The notes: generated from the letters alone by a model not told the origin. Positions 41,889-50,915 are shown, counted from the first letter of the stretch. The stretch: DNA of 64,000 bases from DAOPKN01 sp035391225 (GCA_035391225.1 DAOPKN010000008.1:1-64000), one strand, 5' to 3'. A program made the numbers and translations.

Positions 41889-43193
41889 ATGATCGATCGC
41901 TACGCGCTTTCCCCGATGAAAGAAATCTGGACCCGCCAGGCGGGATTCGAACGTTGGCTGGAAGTGGAACTGGCGGTAGTTGCGGCAATGGAGGAGTCAG
42001 GTCAAGCCCCCACCGGCACTGCAGAGGCGATACGACACAACGCCACGATCGATCTGGACCACATCGATCGCATCGAGCAGGAAGTGCAACACGATGTGAT
42101 TGCCTTCATTCGCAGCGTGACACAGCGGATGGGCGACGAGGCACGCTTCTTCCACAAGGGGCTCACCTCGTCGGACGTGGTGGACAGTGCGCTTTCGCTG
42201 GCACTGGTTCGTTCCGCGCATATCCTTTCCCGTTCCCTGGCCCAGCTGCAACAAGCGCTGGCCCAGCTCGCCGAAAAGCACAGGCACACGGTCACCATGG
42301 GACGTACCCACGGGGTACACGCGGAACCCACTTCCTTCGGGCTCAAGTTCCTGGGCTTTTTCTCGGAAACGCGCCGAAATTCCCGGCGACTGGCGGAGTC
42401 TTCCCGGCAAGTTGGCATGGCCAAGATCAGTGGGGCGGTGGGAAATTACGCGCACTTCCCGCCGGCACTGGAAGAAAGCGCGCTGGAAAAACTGGGCCTG
42501 CGTGCCGTGGAAGTATCCACCCAAGTTGTGCCGCGGGATATCCACGCGCAATTCCTTTCCACGCTCGCGTTGATCGGAACAGGTGTCGAACGGATCGCGC
42601 TGGAAATTCGCCACTTGCAGCGCACCGAGGTGGCAGAGGCGGCAGAAGCCTTTGCATCTGGGCAGCGGGGCTCTTCGGCCATGCCCCACAAGAAAAACCC
42701 CATCGTGTGCGAGCGCTTGTGCGGAATGGCCCGGCTGCTTCGGGGATATGCCGCCACGGGCCTGGAAAACATCGCGCTCTGGCACGAACGGGATATCTCC
42801 CATTCCAGCGTGGAGCGGGTGGTTTTGCCGGATGCGTGCATGCTCACCTATTACATGCTTGAAAAGATCCGCGAAGTTGTCCAAACGCTGGTGATTGATC
42901 CGGGGAAAATGCGCCAAAACTTCGCGCATTCGCATGGTCTGGTGTTCTCCCAAAAAGTACTACTGGCCCTGGTAGAAAAAGGCATGAGCCGAGAGCAGGC
43001 GTATCCCCTTGTGCAGGAAGTTGCCATGCGAGCTCGCCAGGCAGAGACCGATTTCCTTCGAGAACTGGAAGGAGATCCCCGGATACGGCGCTGGCTATCC
43101 CCTGCGGAGATGACACCACTTTTCGACCCCAATTCCTTCCTTTGTCACGTGGATTCCATTTTCCAACGTGTTCTTAGCCCAGGGAATCTTTGA
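41889..43193 (+). CDS. purB: Adenylosuccinate lyase
   Basis: About 434 residues from ATG at 41889 (GAGGTGAAACCC upstream); a longer in-frame start at 41796 would run through the terminator and is rejected. Diagnostic blocks: RYALSPMKEIW, GLTSSDVVDSALSL, MGRTHGVHAEPTSFGLK, the signature SSAMPHKKNPIVCERL (~262) and WHERDISHSSVERVVLPDA. It cleaves SAICAR and adenylosuccinate in purine and AMP synthesis. No other pur genes are adjacent. The hairpin and T-tract directly before its ribosome site suggest that expression depends on escaping termination. Confidence 0.95.
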   Translation: MIDRYALSPMKEIWTRQAGFERWLEVELAVVAAMEESGQAPTGTAEAIRHNATIDLDHIDRIEQEVQHDVIAFIRSVTQRMGDEARFFHKGLTSSDVVDSALSLALVRSAHILSRSLAQLQQALAQLAEKHRHTVTMGRTHGVHAEPTSFGLKFLGFFSETRRNSRRLAESSRQVGMAKISGAVGNYAHFPPALEESALEKLGLRAVEVSTQVVPRDIHAQFLSTLALIGTGVERIALEIRHLQRTEVAEAAEAFASGQRGSSAMPHKKNPIVCERLCGMARLLRGYAATGLENIALWHERDISHSSVERVVLPDACMLTYYMLEKIREVVQTLVIDPGKMRQNFAHSHGLVFSQKVLLALVEKGMSREQAYPLVQEVAMRARQAETDFLRELEGDPRIRRWLSPAEMTPLFDPNSFLCHVDSIFQRVLSPGNL

Positions 43194-43273
43194 TGGTTCT
43201 CCGTAACAATCTATAAACTTGCATTTGAGGAAAAAGGTTTATCATTGGGTATCTTGGGGAAAGCACCGCATCC

Positions 43274-45595
43274 TTGAAAGCCAGGTACGCGAATGTGAGG
43301 TCCAGCAAGGATTTTTTCCAAAACCGGTCGTTCCGATCCCACCTGCTTCTGATGATGATTTTTCCCGCGTTACTGGTCTTTGCGGTCACGGGAATGTTGT
43401 TGTATGCAAGCGTAGACCACATCGATCGCGAGCGAACCGAGAACTTGAGCCTACAAATCGTGCAAGCCCGTTCCCAGCAAATGGGAACCTGGATCGCGTC
43501 GCGCATCACCGAGATCCGCGAAGTATCCCATGCCGAATGTTTCTCCGCGCCGTTCAGCCAAGAAGCTCGAAAGCACCTTCAGGAGAGCTGCAACCAGTCC
43601 TTTTCCTCGTTCGAGACCATTTTCCTTTCCGACATGCAGGGCAACGCGTATACTTGCGATGGGGGCGAGATTTCGATCTTGGACCGTCCCTACTTCCAAC
43701 AGGTCCTTTCGGGGAGCGAAGAGTTGGTTATTAGTAACCCCGTGTACTCCAAGGTGACGGGAAACCTCGTGATGGTCTTGCTTCTCCGGCTTTCGGCGAA
43801 CGATGGCAGCACCCTTGGGTTCCTGGGGGGAACGGTGGCGCTTTCCGCGTTCGACCCCCTTCTCGAAAGCATGCAAATCAGTGGAAAAGGGTACGCCTGG
43901 ATCATGCAACAGGACGGCTTGGTGATTGCCCATCCCGTGCCAGAAGTGGTCATGAGCGTGAATACCCTGCAAATCCCGGGGGTCAACCAGGATTACCTCG
44001 ACTTTTTCCAGCGGGTTACCCGCACGCCTTTCGGCATCGGGGAATACCAGCGCGAAGGGCAACCTGTTCAAAAAATGATGTTCAGCGCCATTCCCTCTTC
44101 CCCGGGTTGGATCCTTGCCCTCACGATTTTCGAACCCGAACTGTACGAAAACAGCCTTCTCATCCGTCGACTGTTCTGGGTTCTCACCATCAGTTCGCTC
44201 GCACTGTTTGCCTTCATGGCACTACTCACGGCGCGGGTTTTTTCCCGTCCGTTGGAAGAAGCGGCAAAGAAACTCCAGGATTTTTCCCTCGAGAAACCCT
44301 CTTTTCACCTTCCCGAACGTGGCCCCCGTGAAATGGCACTTCTGGCGCGGCGCTTCAACGAAACAGCAACCTCGCTCTCGTACACCATCGAACAACTCAC
44401 CCATTCCCAGCAAACCATCGAAGCCAGCAACGAGGAACTGGCCGCGATGAACGAGCAGTTGCAAGCCTCCAACCAGCAATTGGAAGCATCGTTCCTGGAA
44501 AACGAGGCGCTTTCGCAAGACCTCGAAAAAATCTTGTCGCTAACCTCGGAAATGTCTCTTTTCTCCGAAGGCGAAGAAAACACCTTCTTCCAGAAAATGA
44601 TCGGCATGTTGCTGGGTTTCGTGCCGCGCGCAGATACCGGGGCGGTTGGCATTTTGGACGAAAAGCGATGGTTTCAAGTGGTGGCAGTGGGCCAGGACCT
44701 CGAAGCTTTCAATCGATTGCAACTGCAGCGCAACCAGTTTCGCCATCCCCCCGAGTTAATGATCTGGAAGAACCCCCTGGTAGATGCGCGCAAAGTATTG
44801 GACCCGGAAGTGTTCCACATTTTGGAAGATAATCTCCACCATGCCAAGGAAATTGCTTCTGCACCTTTGAAAGTGGGAGAAAACATCGTGGGAAGCGTCA
44901 CGCTCACCATTCTCCATGACCATTCTTCCAGCTTTTCCCGGGAAGATCTGCGCGTGTTCCGTGCCTTCTCCAACGTCACGTCCGCCTTCCTCACCACCCA
45001 GCAATTTCGAATGGCCCAAGAGAAGTTCCAGAAGCAATTGCTGCTTTCGATGATCAAGGTGCTGGAACTCTACGACCCCTACACGCGGGGACATTCCGAA
45101 AGCGTCGCGGAAATTTCGCGCAAGCTTTCCCGCCAGCTGGGCATGGAAGAAAAGGAAGTGCACCAGGTCTACTGGGCGGGATTGGTACACGACGTGGGAA
45201 AGATCCTGGTTCCCATCGACATCCTGGGCAAACCGGGGAAACTCTCGCTCGAAGAGTTCGACGTAATGAAGAAGCACCCCGAGTGGGGGGCCTCCGTGCT
45301 TTCGACTGGCGATGAGTTGGAAGAAATCGTGAAGGGGGTACGCCACCACCACGAGAACTGGGATGGCACGGGTTACCCCGACAAAATCGCCCGGGAGCAC
45401 ATCCCGTTGATGGCGCGCATCATCTCGGTAGCGGATGCCTACGACGCCATGACCTCCGACCGCCCGTACCGCAACGCGCTGCCAGAAGACATCGCGCTCT
45501 CGGAAATCCAAAAGCACCGCGGCACGCAATTCGACCCCCAGGTGGTTGATGCTTTCCTCTCCTGCCCCGCTTGCCGGCAAAAAAGCACCCCGTGA
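43274..45595 (+). CDS. Membrane HD-GYP protein with extracytoplasmic Cache sensor
   Basis: At least 773 residues. Order: membrane helix (~24-44), dCache-like sensor (~50-270, with ILDRPYFQQVLSG and SNPVYSKVTGNLVMV), second helix (~285-308), HAMP (~310-365), a Glu/Gln-rich coiled coil, a GAF-like region (~410-555), then HD-GYP (~575-765) with LVHDVGK, HHENWDGTGYP and ISVADAYDAMTSDRPYR. All metal and GYP residues are present, so an active cyclic-di-GMP phosphodiesterase is likely. The only standard start, TTG 43274, lacks a close Shine-Dalgarno; an in-frame ATT at 43244 follows AAAAAGG by 6 nt. A REP-like palindrome lies just after the stop. Confidence 0.9.
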   Translation: MKARYANVRSSKDFFQNRSFRSHLLLMMIFPALLVFAVTGMLLYASVDHIDRERTENLSLQIVQARSQQMGTWIASRITEIREVSHAECFSAPFSQEARKHLQESCNQSFSSFETIFLSDMQGNAYTCDGGEISILDRPYFQQVLSGSEELVISNPVYSKVTGNLVMVLLLRLSANDGSTLGFLGGTVALSAFDPLLESMQISGKGYAWIMQQDGLVIAHPVPEVVMSVNTLQIPGVNQDYLDFFQRVTRTPFGIGEYQREGQPVQKMMFSAIPSSPGWILALTIFEPELYENSLLIRRLFWVLTISSLALFAFMALLTARVFSRPLEEAAKKLQDFSLEKPSFHLPERGPREMALLARRFNETATSLSYTIEQLTHSQQTIEASNEELAAMNEQLQASNQQLEASFLENEALSQDLEKILSLTSEMSLFSEGEENTFFQKMIGMLLGFVPRADTGAVGILDEKRWFQVVAVGQDLEAFNRLQLQRNQFRHPPELMIWKNPLVDARKVLDPEVFHILEDNLHHAKEIASAPLKVGENIVGSVTLTILHDHSSSFSREDLRVFRAFSNVTSAFLTTQQFRMAQEKFQKQLLLSMIKVLELYDPYTRGHSESVAEISRKLSRQLGMEEKEVHQVYWAGLVHDVGKILVPIDILGKPGKLSLEEFDVMKKHPEWGASVLSTGDELEEIVKGVRHHHENWDGTGYPDKIAREHIPLMARIISVADAYDAMTSDRPYRNALPEDIALSEIQKHRGTQFDPQVVDAFLSCPACRQKSTP

Positions 45596-45609
45596 ACAAT
45601 CTCACCCCT

Positions 45610-45633
45610 GGGAACGCCGCACCCCAGTGCGGC
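45610..45633 (+). repeat. REP-like palindrome, copy 2 (possible terminator of the HD-GYP gene)
   Basis: A 7-bp stem GCCGCAC/GTGCGGC around CCCA, followed by TTCTTT. With flanks, ~33 bp are identical to the inverted copy at 56134. It lies between convergent genes. Confidence 0.75.
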
Positions 45634-45641
45634 TTCTTTCC

Positions 45642-47627
45642 CTAATAGGTCCGGGCCACTCGAAACCCCAGGAAAGCAAAATACCAGATGGGTGTACAGA
45701 TACCGCGATCGGCAACTCGCGCAAAACCCTCGCCGTATGCCCAGCCGCCTCCGCGAATCACCCGCCAGTCGTTCGTACTCGAACCCGGACCGATCGGATT
45801 GATTTGGTTTCCATGCTGGTACCAGCTGTCCTCGTACCAGTCATGGCACCACTCGTAGACATTCCCGCTCATATCGTACAACCCAAGCTCGTTCGCACCC
45901 TTTTGCCCCACCGGATGGGGTTGGTTTTCGCCGTTGTCACTGTACCATCCCACGAGATCCAGGTCGTTGCTTCCCGCGAACTTGTAGTCGTGGGTTTCTA
46001 CTCCATCCACGATGTCCACGTGCCCTCCCCTTGCCACGTATTCCCATTCCGCCTCGGTCAACAACCGGTAGCCTTTCACCTTCCGAATGTCGGTGGTGAC
46101 CTTCCCGCTCGCATCCAGCAGGCGGCCTTCGTTCGCCTCCCCCTGGTGCCCGTAGGCAACGGGGAGTCCTTCATGCTGGCTCATCCAGTTGCAGAACGCA
46201 ACCGCGTCCCACCAGCTCACGTTGATCACCGGGTAGCTTTGCCTTCCAAATCCTGCATCATCGGGTTTCGGTTTTCCTGTAGCCTCGCAGTAGGCATCGT
46301 ATTGATTGAACGTCACCTCGGTTTTCCCCACCAGGAAATCGTATCCCAAGGTCACGGTATGCGTGGGGACTTCATCCCAGTAAACCGGTGCGTCACTCCG
46401 GGTGTTTCCCCTCAGGAAACTTCTCCCGCCCACCAGCGCCATCCAGGAAGGATACCCCTCCTCGAATCGTCCTTCCAGCTCCCGGTCACCTTGCAGCGTG
46501 AAATGGTAGGGGTTGTCATCGCTGAGCTTCTGCTCGTTCTCAAACCAGCCCACGAAAAGGGCCTCACCTGCAGCCAGTGCCTTGACTTCCAGTTGCTCTC
46601 CCGCTGGAAACGGTAACTGTTGAACGCTTTGCCAGGGTCCATGGTTGACCCGCACGTTTCCCTTCGTTGCCGGAAACGCTTGCACCGTGACCGTGAAGGT
46701 GTCTTTCTCGAATGCTGCACGCAATGACTGATCTCCCTGCGCTTGGAACACGTACGGGTTCTCTTCGCTGAGCTTGGTTCCCCTACTTCCGGATGGACTT
46801 TCCTCGAACCAGCCCGCGAAGTGGAAATCGCCTTGTGCCTGCGCCTCCACCCTCACCTCGTCCCCCACTTGGAGGGTTTGGCTCGCCGAATCTCCCCACT
46901 CCCCTTCGTTCACGCGCACGCTGCCGTGTTCCGACGGGCTTGCTTGGACCGTAATGGCACACTCCCGCTTACTGAATCTCACTTCAAGCTGGATGTCGCT
47001 TTCCAACTCCCGGGAGGTGGCTGCGGGATGTTCCGGCAGGTAATCGAAAGGGTTGTCCAAACTCAGCAGCTGCTCCCCGATGAACCAGCCTTCCAGCTGG
47101 TAGTTCTTTTGTGCTTGCGCCCACAGCCGGGTAGGGGTGTCCAACCCCGCCTGGATCAGGATGGTTTCCCCCCAATCGGAGGCTTCGCTTCGTATTTGCC
47201 CCCCTTGCGCGCTGGCAACACGTACTTCCACGGTGTAGTACGGCTGGGTGGAAAAATTCCACTCCTCGCTGCTTGCCAAGAACCTGTCGTTCTGCCAGCA
47301 TTCCACCTTCCAGTGGTACTGGGTGCCCGCAAGCAATTCCGAGTTCCAAGGAATGGCGTTTTGCTGCGTTTCCATGCTTTCCCCAAAAGCTTCACCCAGC
47401 GGTGCCACGAAAACCTTGAAGAAAGAAGCATCCCGGGCCGCTCCCGGAGCAAGTTGCACTTCCCATGAAAAATCTGGGTGCAATCCCACATCCTCCTCAC
47501 CCTGGGCGGGTGTAACCAGGAAAACCTCCACCAGCGGCTTGTTTCCGGGAAGCGAGCATCCCACCCAAATAACACCGACACATGCGACAACCAGTCCCAC
47601 GAAAAACATCCCGATCCTTTTTTTCAT
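45642..47627 (-). CDS. SUMF1-domain lipoprotein with Fn3-like and InlB-type repeats
   Basis: The 661-residue protein begins with a lipoprotein signal (KKRIGMFFVGLVVACVGVIW, then VGC at 22-24). A Fn3-like domain follows (~30-125), then three divergent InlB-type B-repeats (~128-225, 226-315, 316-395), each ending in a GWF strand. The last ~250 residues are a formylglycine-generating-enzyme fold: EVTFNQYDAYCEATG, VINVSWWDAVAFCNWMS, LLTEAEWEYVARGG, GLYDMSGNVYEWCHDWY and RVIRGGGWAYGE. The Cys pair of true FGE is not evident, so it probably serves as a binding or structural C-type-lectin-like domain (inference). It is anchored on the outside of a membrane and is a single gene with its own promoter. 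Confidence 0.87.
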   Translation of the reverse strand: MKKRIGMFFVGLVVACVGVIWVGCSLPGNKPLVEVFLVTPAQGEEDVGLHPDFSWEVQLAPGAARDASFFKVFVAPLGEAFGESMETQQNAIPWNSELLAGTQYHWKVECWQNDRFLASSEEWNFSTQPYYTVEVRVASAQGGQIRSEASDWGETILIQAGLDTPTRLWAQAQKNYQLEGWFIGEQLLSLDNPFDYLPEHPAATSRELESDIQLEVRFSKRECAITVQASPSEHGSVRVNEGEWGDSASQTLQVGDEVRVEAQAQGDFHFAGWFEESPSGSRGTKLSEENPYVFQAQGDQSLRAAFEKDTFTVTVQAFPATKGNVRVNHGPWQSVQQLPFPAGEQLEVKALAAGEALFVGWFENEQKLSDDNPYHFTLQGDRELEGRFEEGYPSWMALVGGRSFLRGNTRSDAPVYWDEVPTHTVTLGYDFLVGKTEVTFNQYDAYCEATGKPKPDDAGFGRQSYPVINVSWWDAVAFCNWMSQHEGLPVAYGHQGEANEGRLLDASGKVTTDIRKVKGYRLLTEAEWEYVARGGHVDIVDGVETHDYKFAGSNDLDLVGWYSDNGENQPHPVGQKGANELGLYDMSGNVYEWCHDWYEDSWYQHGNQINPIGPGSSTNDWRVIRGGGWAYGEGFARVADRGICTPIWYFAFLGFRVARTY

Positions 47628-47653
47628 CCTTCTCCAACCCCCGTTTCTCTCAA

Positions 47654-47662
47654 ATTATAGCA
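47654..47662 (-). promoter_or_regulatory. Extended -10 promoter for the SUMF1 lipoprotein
   Basis: On the minus strand this reads TGCTATAAT, identical to the elements at 34049 and 47780. It is ~30 bp before the ATG and diverges from the sugar operon promoter. Confidence 0.65.
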
Positions 47663-47779
47663 CTTTACTTGGTTTCGTGTAGATCATCCAGCGAATCCCT
47701 ATCTTGGTTATCAACCCGGTTGAGAAAAAGCTCCCCTGGCTACCGGCCATTTTGCCACCGCATTCCCGTGTTCCATTTG

Positions 47780-47788
47780 TGCTATAAT
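47780..47788 (+). promoter_or_regulatory. Extended -10 promoter of the sugar ABC operon
   Basis: TGCTATAAT lies 45 bp before the ATG at 47833; no -35 match. A hairpin begins at the predicted transcription start. Confidence 0.7.
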
Positions 47789-47790
47789 TC

Positions 47791-47816
47791 TTGGGGCCTT
47801 GCCCCCAAATTTTTTC
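47791..47816 (+). other. 5'-end hairpin with T-run in the sugar operon leader
   Basis: TTGGGG pairs with CCCCAA across a CCTTGC loop, and ATTTTTT follows. It resembles a terminator but starts at the +1 site; transcript protection or attenuation are both possible. Confidence 0.5.
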
Positions 47817-47832
47817 GGGAGGGATTGGAAAG

Positions 47833-49092
47833 ATGAAACGTTTGCTGGTTTTGCTTCTTCTGGTGGTACTGAGCTTTTCGCTGCTGGGTGCCAAGGATAT
47901 TTCGCTGAAGATCATCCAGGTTTTCAGCAGCCCGGAACGCACCAAGATCCTGGAGAATATCATCGCCGACTTTGAAGCCCTCAACCCCGGGGTCACGATC
48001 GAGTTGATTTCTCCACCCTACGAGACTGCCATCCCCAAGGTCAACTTGATGATGAGCACCGAGCAGGAATTGGATATCGTGGAAGTGAGCGACTGGTTGC
48101 TCAGTGGACTGGTGTCCATGGGCAAGCTGGAATCGCTGGAACCCTACATCGCCGCTTCCACCGAGTTGGACTACCTGGTCGACGGCGTGCTCAAGTCCGC
48201 CCGCGTGATGAACGACACCGCCTACATCATGCCCAACGCGGTGTACGTCAAAACGCTGTTCTACCGCCCCGACATTTTCGCGCGCTTCAACCTGAAAAAC
48301 CCTCCTTCCACCATGGGAGAGATGATGGCCTACGCGCGCTACATCACCAATGGCAAGGACCAGTTCGGCTTCGACTGGCGCGGAATCGACCCCGTGAACT
48401 TCATGGACCTCGTGGTCACTTCCTTCTTCGATGACATCGACCCCGAGTGCATGTACAAAACCGTCGATGGCAAGCTGATCTTCGAGGACCCCCGCGCGCT
48501 CGAGGGGCTCAACTTCTACCTTGACCTGTATTTCAACACCTCCCCCAAGGATTCCATCAACTGGGGATTCGACGACCAGGTAAATTCCTTCGTTTCCGGA
48601 ATTACCCCCATCCTTTTCCAGGATCCCGACACCACCGGCCTTCTCAACAACCTGCTGACCGATGGCGCTTACAAGACCGCCGCGCTTCCCACCGGACCCG
48701 GTGGTAAGGCGTATCCCACGTTCGGTTTCGCGGGCTGGGGTATTCCCACGTTCTCCAAGAACAAGGAGATGGCCTGGAAGTTCATCGAGTTCTTCAACCG
48801 CCCGGAAAACGGGGCGTACTTCTGCCGCGAGTACGGGGCGCTTCCCGTGGACAAGCGCGTGTACGAGATCGACCCCTACTTCAGCAGCGATATCTTCGCC
48901 GGTTGGGCCCAGATGTTTGCACACCCGGAAACCTACCCCATGACCGAGTACCCCATCGACAATCCCGCGTGGGGCGACTGGTTCCGCTTCCAGGGAGACA
49001 TCCAGGAACGGTTGTTGCTCAAGCGCCTCACACCGGAAAAGGCGTTGCAGGAATTCTCCAAGTTCTGGAGAGACGCTGGCTTAATGCACTAA
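47833..49092 (+). CDS. Sugar ABC transporter substrate-binding protein, family 1
   Basis: The 419-residue protein has a signal peptide (KRLLVLLLLVVLSFSLLG, then AKD). The mature body is of the SBP_bac_1 type: IIADFEALNPGVTIELISPP, STEQELDIVEVSDWLL, a YIMPNAVYVKTLFYRPDIF hinge block and FAGWGIPTFSKNKEMAWKFI. It captures a sugar or oligosaccharide in the periplasm and delivers it to the MalF/MalG-like permeases encoded next. ATG at 47833 follows GGGAGGGATTGGAAAG. An intercistronic terminator after the stop would make binding protein more abundant than permease. Confidence 0.92.
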   Translation: MKRLLVLLLLVVLSFSLLGAKDISLKIIQVFSSPERTKILENIIADFEALNPGVTIELISPPYETAIPKVNLMMSTEQELDIVEVSDWLLSGLVSMGKLESLEPYIAASTELDYLVDGVLKSARVMNDTAYIMPNAVYVKTLFYRPDIFARFNLKNPPSTMGEMMAYARYITNGKDQFGFDWRGIDPVNFMDLVVTSFFDDIDPECMYKTVDGKLIFEDPRALEGLNFYLDLYFNTSPKDSINWGFDDQVNSFVSGITPILFQDPDTTGLLNNLLTDGAYKTAALPTGPGGKAYPTFGFAGWGIPTFSKNKEMAWKFIEFFNRPENGAYFCREYGALPVDKRVYEIDPYFSSDIFAGWAQMFAHPETYPMTEYPIDNPAWGDWFRFQGDIQERLLLKRLTPEKALQEFSKFWRDAGLMH

Positions 49093-49103
49093 ACACATCC
49101 TTC

Positions 49104-49131
49104 GGGGCGCGCTTGCGCCCCGTTTTCTTTT
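49104..49131 (+). terminator. Intercistronic terminator after the sugar-binding protein gene
   Basis: GGGGCGC and GCGCCCC form a perfect 7-bp stem with loop GCTT, followed by GTTTTCTTTTT. It lies between the binding-protein gene and the first permease gene, so partial read-through is expected. Confidence 0.8.
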
Positions 49132-49162
49132 TCTGCATTCCACCAAACGACGAGGAGCCCGC

Positions 49163-50044
49163 ATGAATCGAAAAAAGGGCCTGTTCATTTTCTTGATGCT
49201 CGTGCCCACCTTTTCCGTGATCGGTTTCTTGACCATCTACCCCACCATCAAGGGGTTCATCTTGGCGTTCCAGAACTACACGGTGTTCACCTTCGGCCGT
49301 GTGCGTTTCATCGGCTGGGACAACTTCGCCAAGATCTTCTCCGACCCGGAATTCTTGAACATCGTGTGGAACACCGTGGTGTGGATCTCGGTCTCGGTTT
49401 TCTTCCAGCTCGTACTGGGACTGGGGTTGGCACTGTTGATGCGAAAACCCTTCAAGGGCCGTGGCATCTACGCCGGGTTGGTGTTCTACCCCTGGGCGCT
49501 TTCGGGGTTTGCCATCGGGCTGCTGTGGTCGTGGTTGCTCAACGGGCAGTTTGGCATCGTCAACGACGTGCTCGTGCGGCTCGGGCTGATCAAGGACAAC
49601 ATCCAGTTCCTGTCCAACCCGGACACCGCAATGTTTTCGGTGCTGCTGGTGAACATCTGGTACGGCATTCCCTTCTTCGCCATCATGTCGCTTGCCGCGC
49701 TGCAGTCCATTCCCAAGTCGGTGTACGAGGCGGCCCAGATCGATGGCGCCGGAGGTTTCAAGCAGCTGGTGAGCATAACGTTGCCCTACATCCGCCCCAC
49801 GCTCATCAACACCATCCTGCTGCGCGTGATCTGGGTCATGAACTTCCCCGACGTGATCTACGGCATGACCCGGGGAGGGCCCGCCGGCAGCACGGAGATC
49901 CTTTCCACCTACATGATCAACATCGTGTACTACAAGAATGACTTTTCGCGCGCGTCCGCGGTTGGCGTGCTGATCGTGCTCTTCCTTCTCGTGTACACGA
50001 TCTTTTACTTGAGAATCAGCGGTGGTAAGGAGCTGGAACTATGA
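49163..50044 (+). CDS. Sugar ABC transporter permease, MalF-like
   Basis: The 293-residue inner-membrane protein has six predicted helices, starting KGLFIFLMLVPTFSVIGFLT. The cytoplasmic EAA loop reads SVYEAAQIDGAGGFKQLVSI, near residue 200, where it docks to the ATPase. It pairs with the MalG-like subunit whose ATG overlaps its stop (ATGA). ATG at 49163 follows GAGGAG. There is no ATP-binding subunit in the operon, so a shared MsmK/MalK-type ATPase elsewhere is presumed. Confidence 0.93.
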   Translation: MNRKKGLFIFLMLVPTFSVIGFLTIYPTIKGFILAFQNYTVFTFGRVRFIGWDNFAKIFSDPEFLNIVWNTVVWISVSVFFQLVLGLGLALLMRKPFKGRGIYAGLVFYPWALSGFAIGLLWSWLLNGQFGIVNDVLVRLGLIKDNIQFLSNPDTAMFSVLLVNIWYGIPFFAIMSLAALQSIPKSVYEAAQIDGAGGFKQLVSITLPYIRPTLINTILLRVIWVMNFPDVIYGMTRGGPAGSTEILSTYMINIVYYKNDFSRASAVGVLIVLFLLVYTIFYLRISGGKELEL

Positions 50045-50874
50045 AACCCCGAAAGGTGATTTTTGGCACCCTTCGATGGACCGCACTGTCCATGTACCTG
50101 TTGTTCGCCGTGTTCCCACTGGCTTGGATCTTCATCACGTCCATCAAGCCACCCCAGGAAGTGTACACCTACCCCATTCGCTACTGGCCCTCCAAGCCCA
50201 CCGGCGAGGCGTACGTGTACCTGTTCGAGTTCGCCAACTTCTTTCGTTACTTCGTCAACAGCATCTTCGTTTCCATGGCCGCCTCCATCAGTGCCACGTT
50301 CATCGCCATGCTCAGCGGGTACGTGCTGGCGCGCATGCGCTTCCGCGGGCGCTACCTGCTCACGTTGTTCCTGTTCTTCACCCAGATGATCCCCGCCTAC
50401 CTGCTGATGATCCCGCAGTTTTCCATGTTTTCCGATTTCAAGCTGATCAACCGGCTGTCGGGCATCATCCTGATCTACATCGGGCTGGGTGCCACGTTCA
50501 GCACCATCATGGCACGGGGCTTCTTCGTGCGTATCCCCGAAACCCTCGAGGAAGCGGCGATGATCGATGGCTGCACCCGGTTGGGCGCATTGTTCCGTAT
50601 CACGCTTCGGCTTATGCTTCCCGGTGTTGCCGCGGTGTTCAGCTTCTCGTTCGTGAACAACTGGAACGAGCTCTTCACCGCCGCACTCTTTCTCAACAGC
50701 GACTCCAAGATGACCGTGCCCGTGGCACTCTACTCCTTCATCTCCAAGGCGGGCATCCAGTGGAACGTGCTGGGCGCAGGGATCATCATCGCGCTGGTGC
50801 CCACCATCTTCGTTTTCTCCTTCGCCCAGAAGTACATCGTGGCTGGCCTCACCCAGGGTTCCGTCAAAGAATAA
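50041..50874 (+). CDS. Sugar ABC transporter permease, MalG-like
   Basis: The 277-residue protein has six predicted helices. The EAA loop reads TLEEAAMIDGCTRLGALFRI near residue 172, and the C-terminus FSFAQKYIVAGLTQGSVKE is typical of MalG subunits. It forms the heterodimeric channel with the MalF-like subunit. Its Shine-Dalgarno AAGGAG lies within the upstream gene, and the start overlaps that gene's stop by 4 bp. The following proC has a -10 of its own 41 bp downstream, so the transport operon may end here despite no terminator. Confidence 0.93.
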   Translation: MKPRKVIFGTLRWTALSMYLLFAVFPLAWIFITSIKPPQEVYTYPIRYWPSKPTGEAYVYLFEFANFFRYFVNSIFVSMAASISATFIAMLSGYVLARMRFRGRYLLTLFLFFTQMIPAYLLMIPQFSMFSDFKLINRLSGIILIYIGLGATFSTIMARGFFVRIPETLEEAAMIDGCTRLGALFRITLRLMLPGVAAVFSFSFVNNWNELFTAALFLNSDSKMTVPVALYSFISKAGIQWNVLGAGIIIALVPTIFVFSFAQKYIVAGLTQGSVKE

Positions 50875-50883
50875 CCCGTGGTG

Positions 50884-50889
50884 TATAAT
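50884..50889 (+). promoter_or_regulatory. -10 box for the proCAB operon
   Basis: A perfect TATAAT sits 26 bp before the proC ATG. It is preceded by GTG, with a TG one base off the extended spacing, and no clear -35. Confidence 0.5.
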
Positions 50890-50915
50890 CGACCCAAAAC
50901 CGGGGAGGGATTGCT

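Noticed and set aside
45642..46400. Formylglycine-generating enzyme activity for the SUMF1 lipoprotein
   Set aside because: The catalytic cysteines are not evident and no sulfatase is nearby; fold assignment only.
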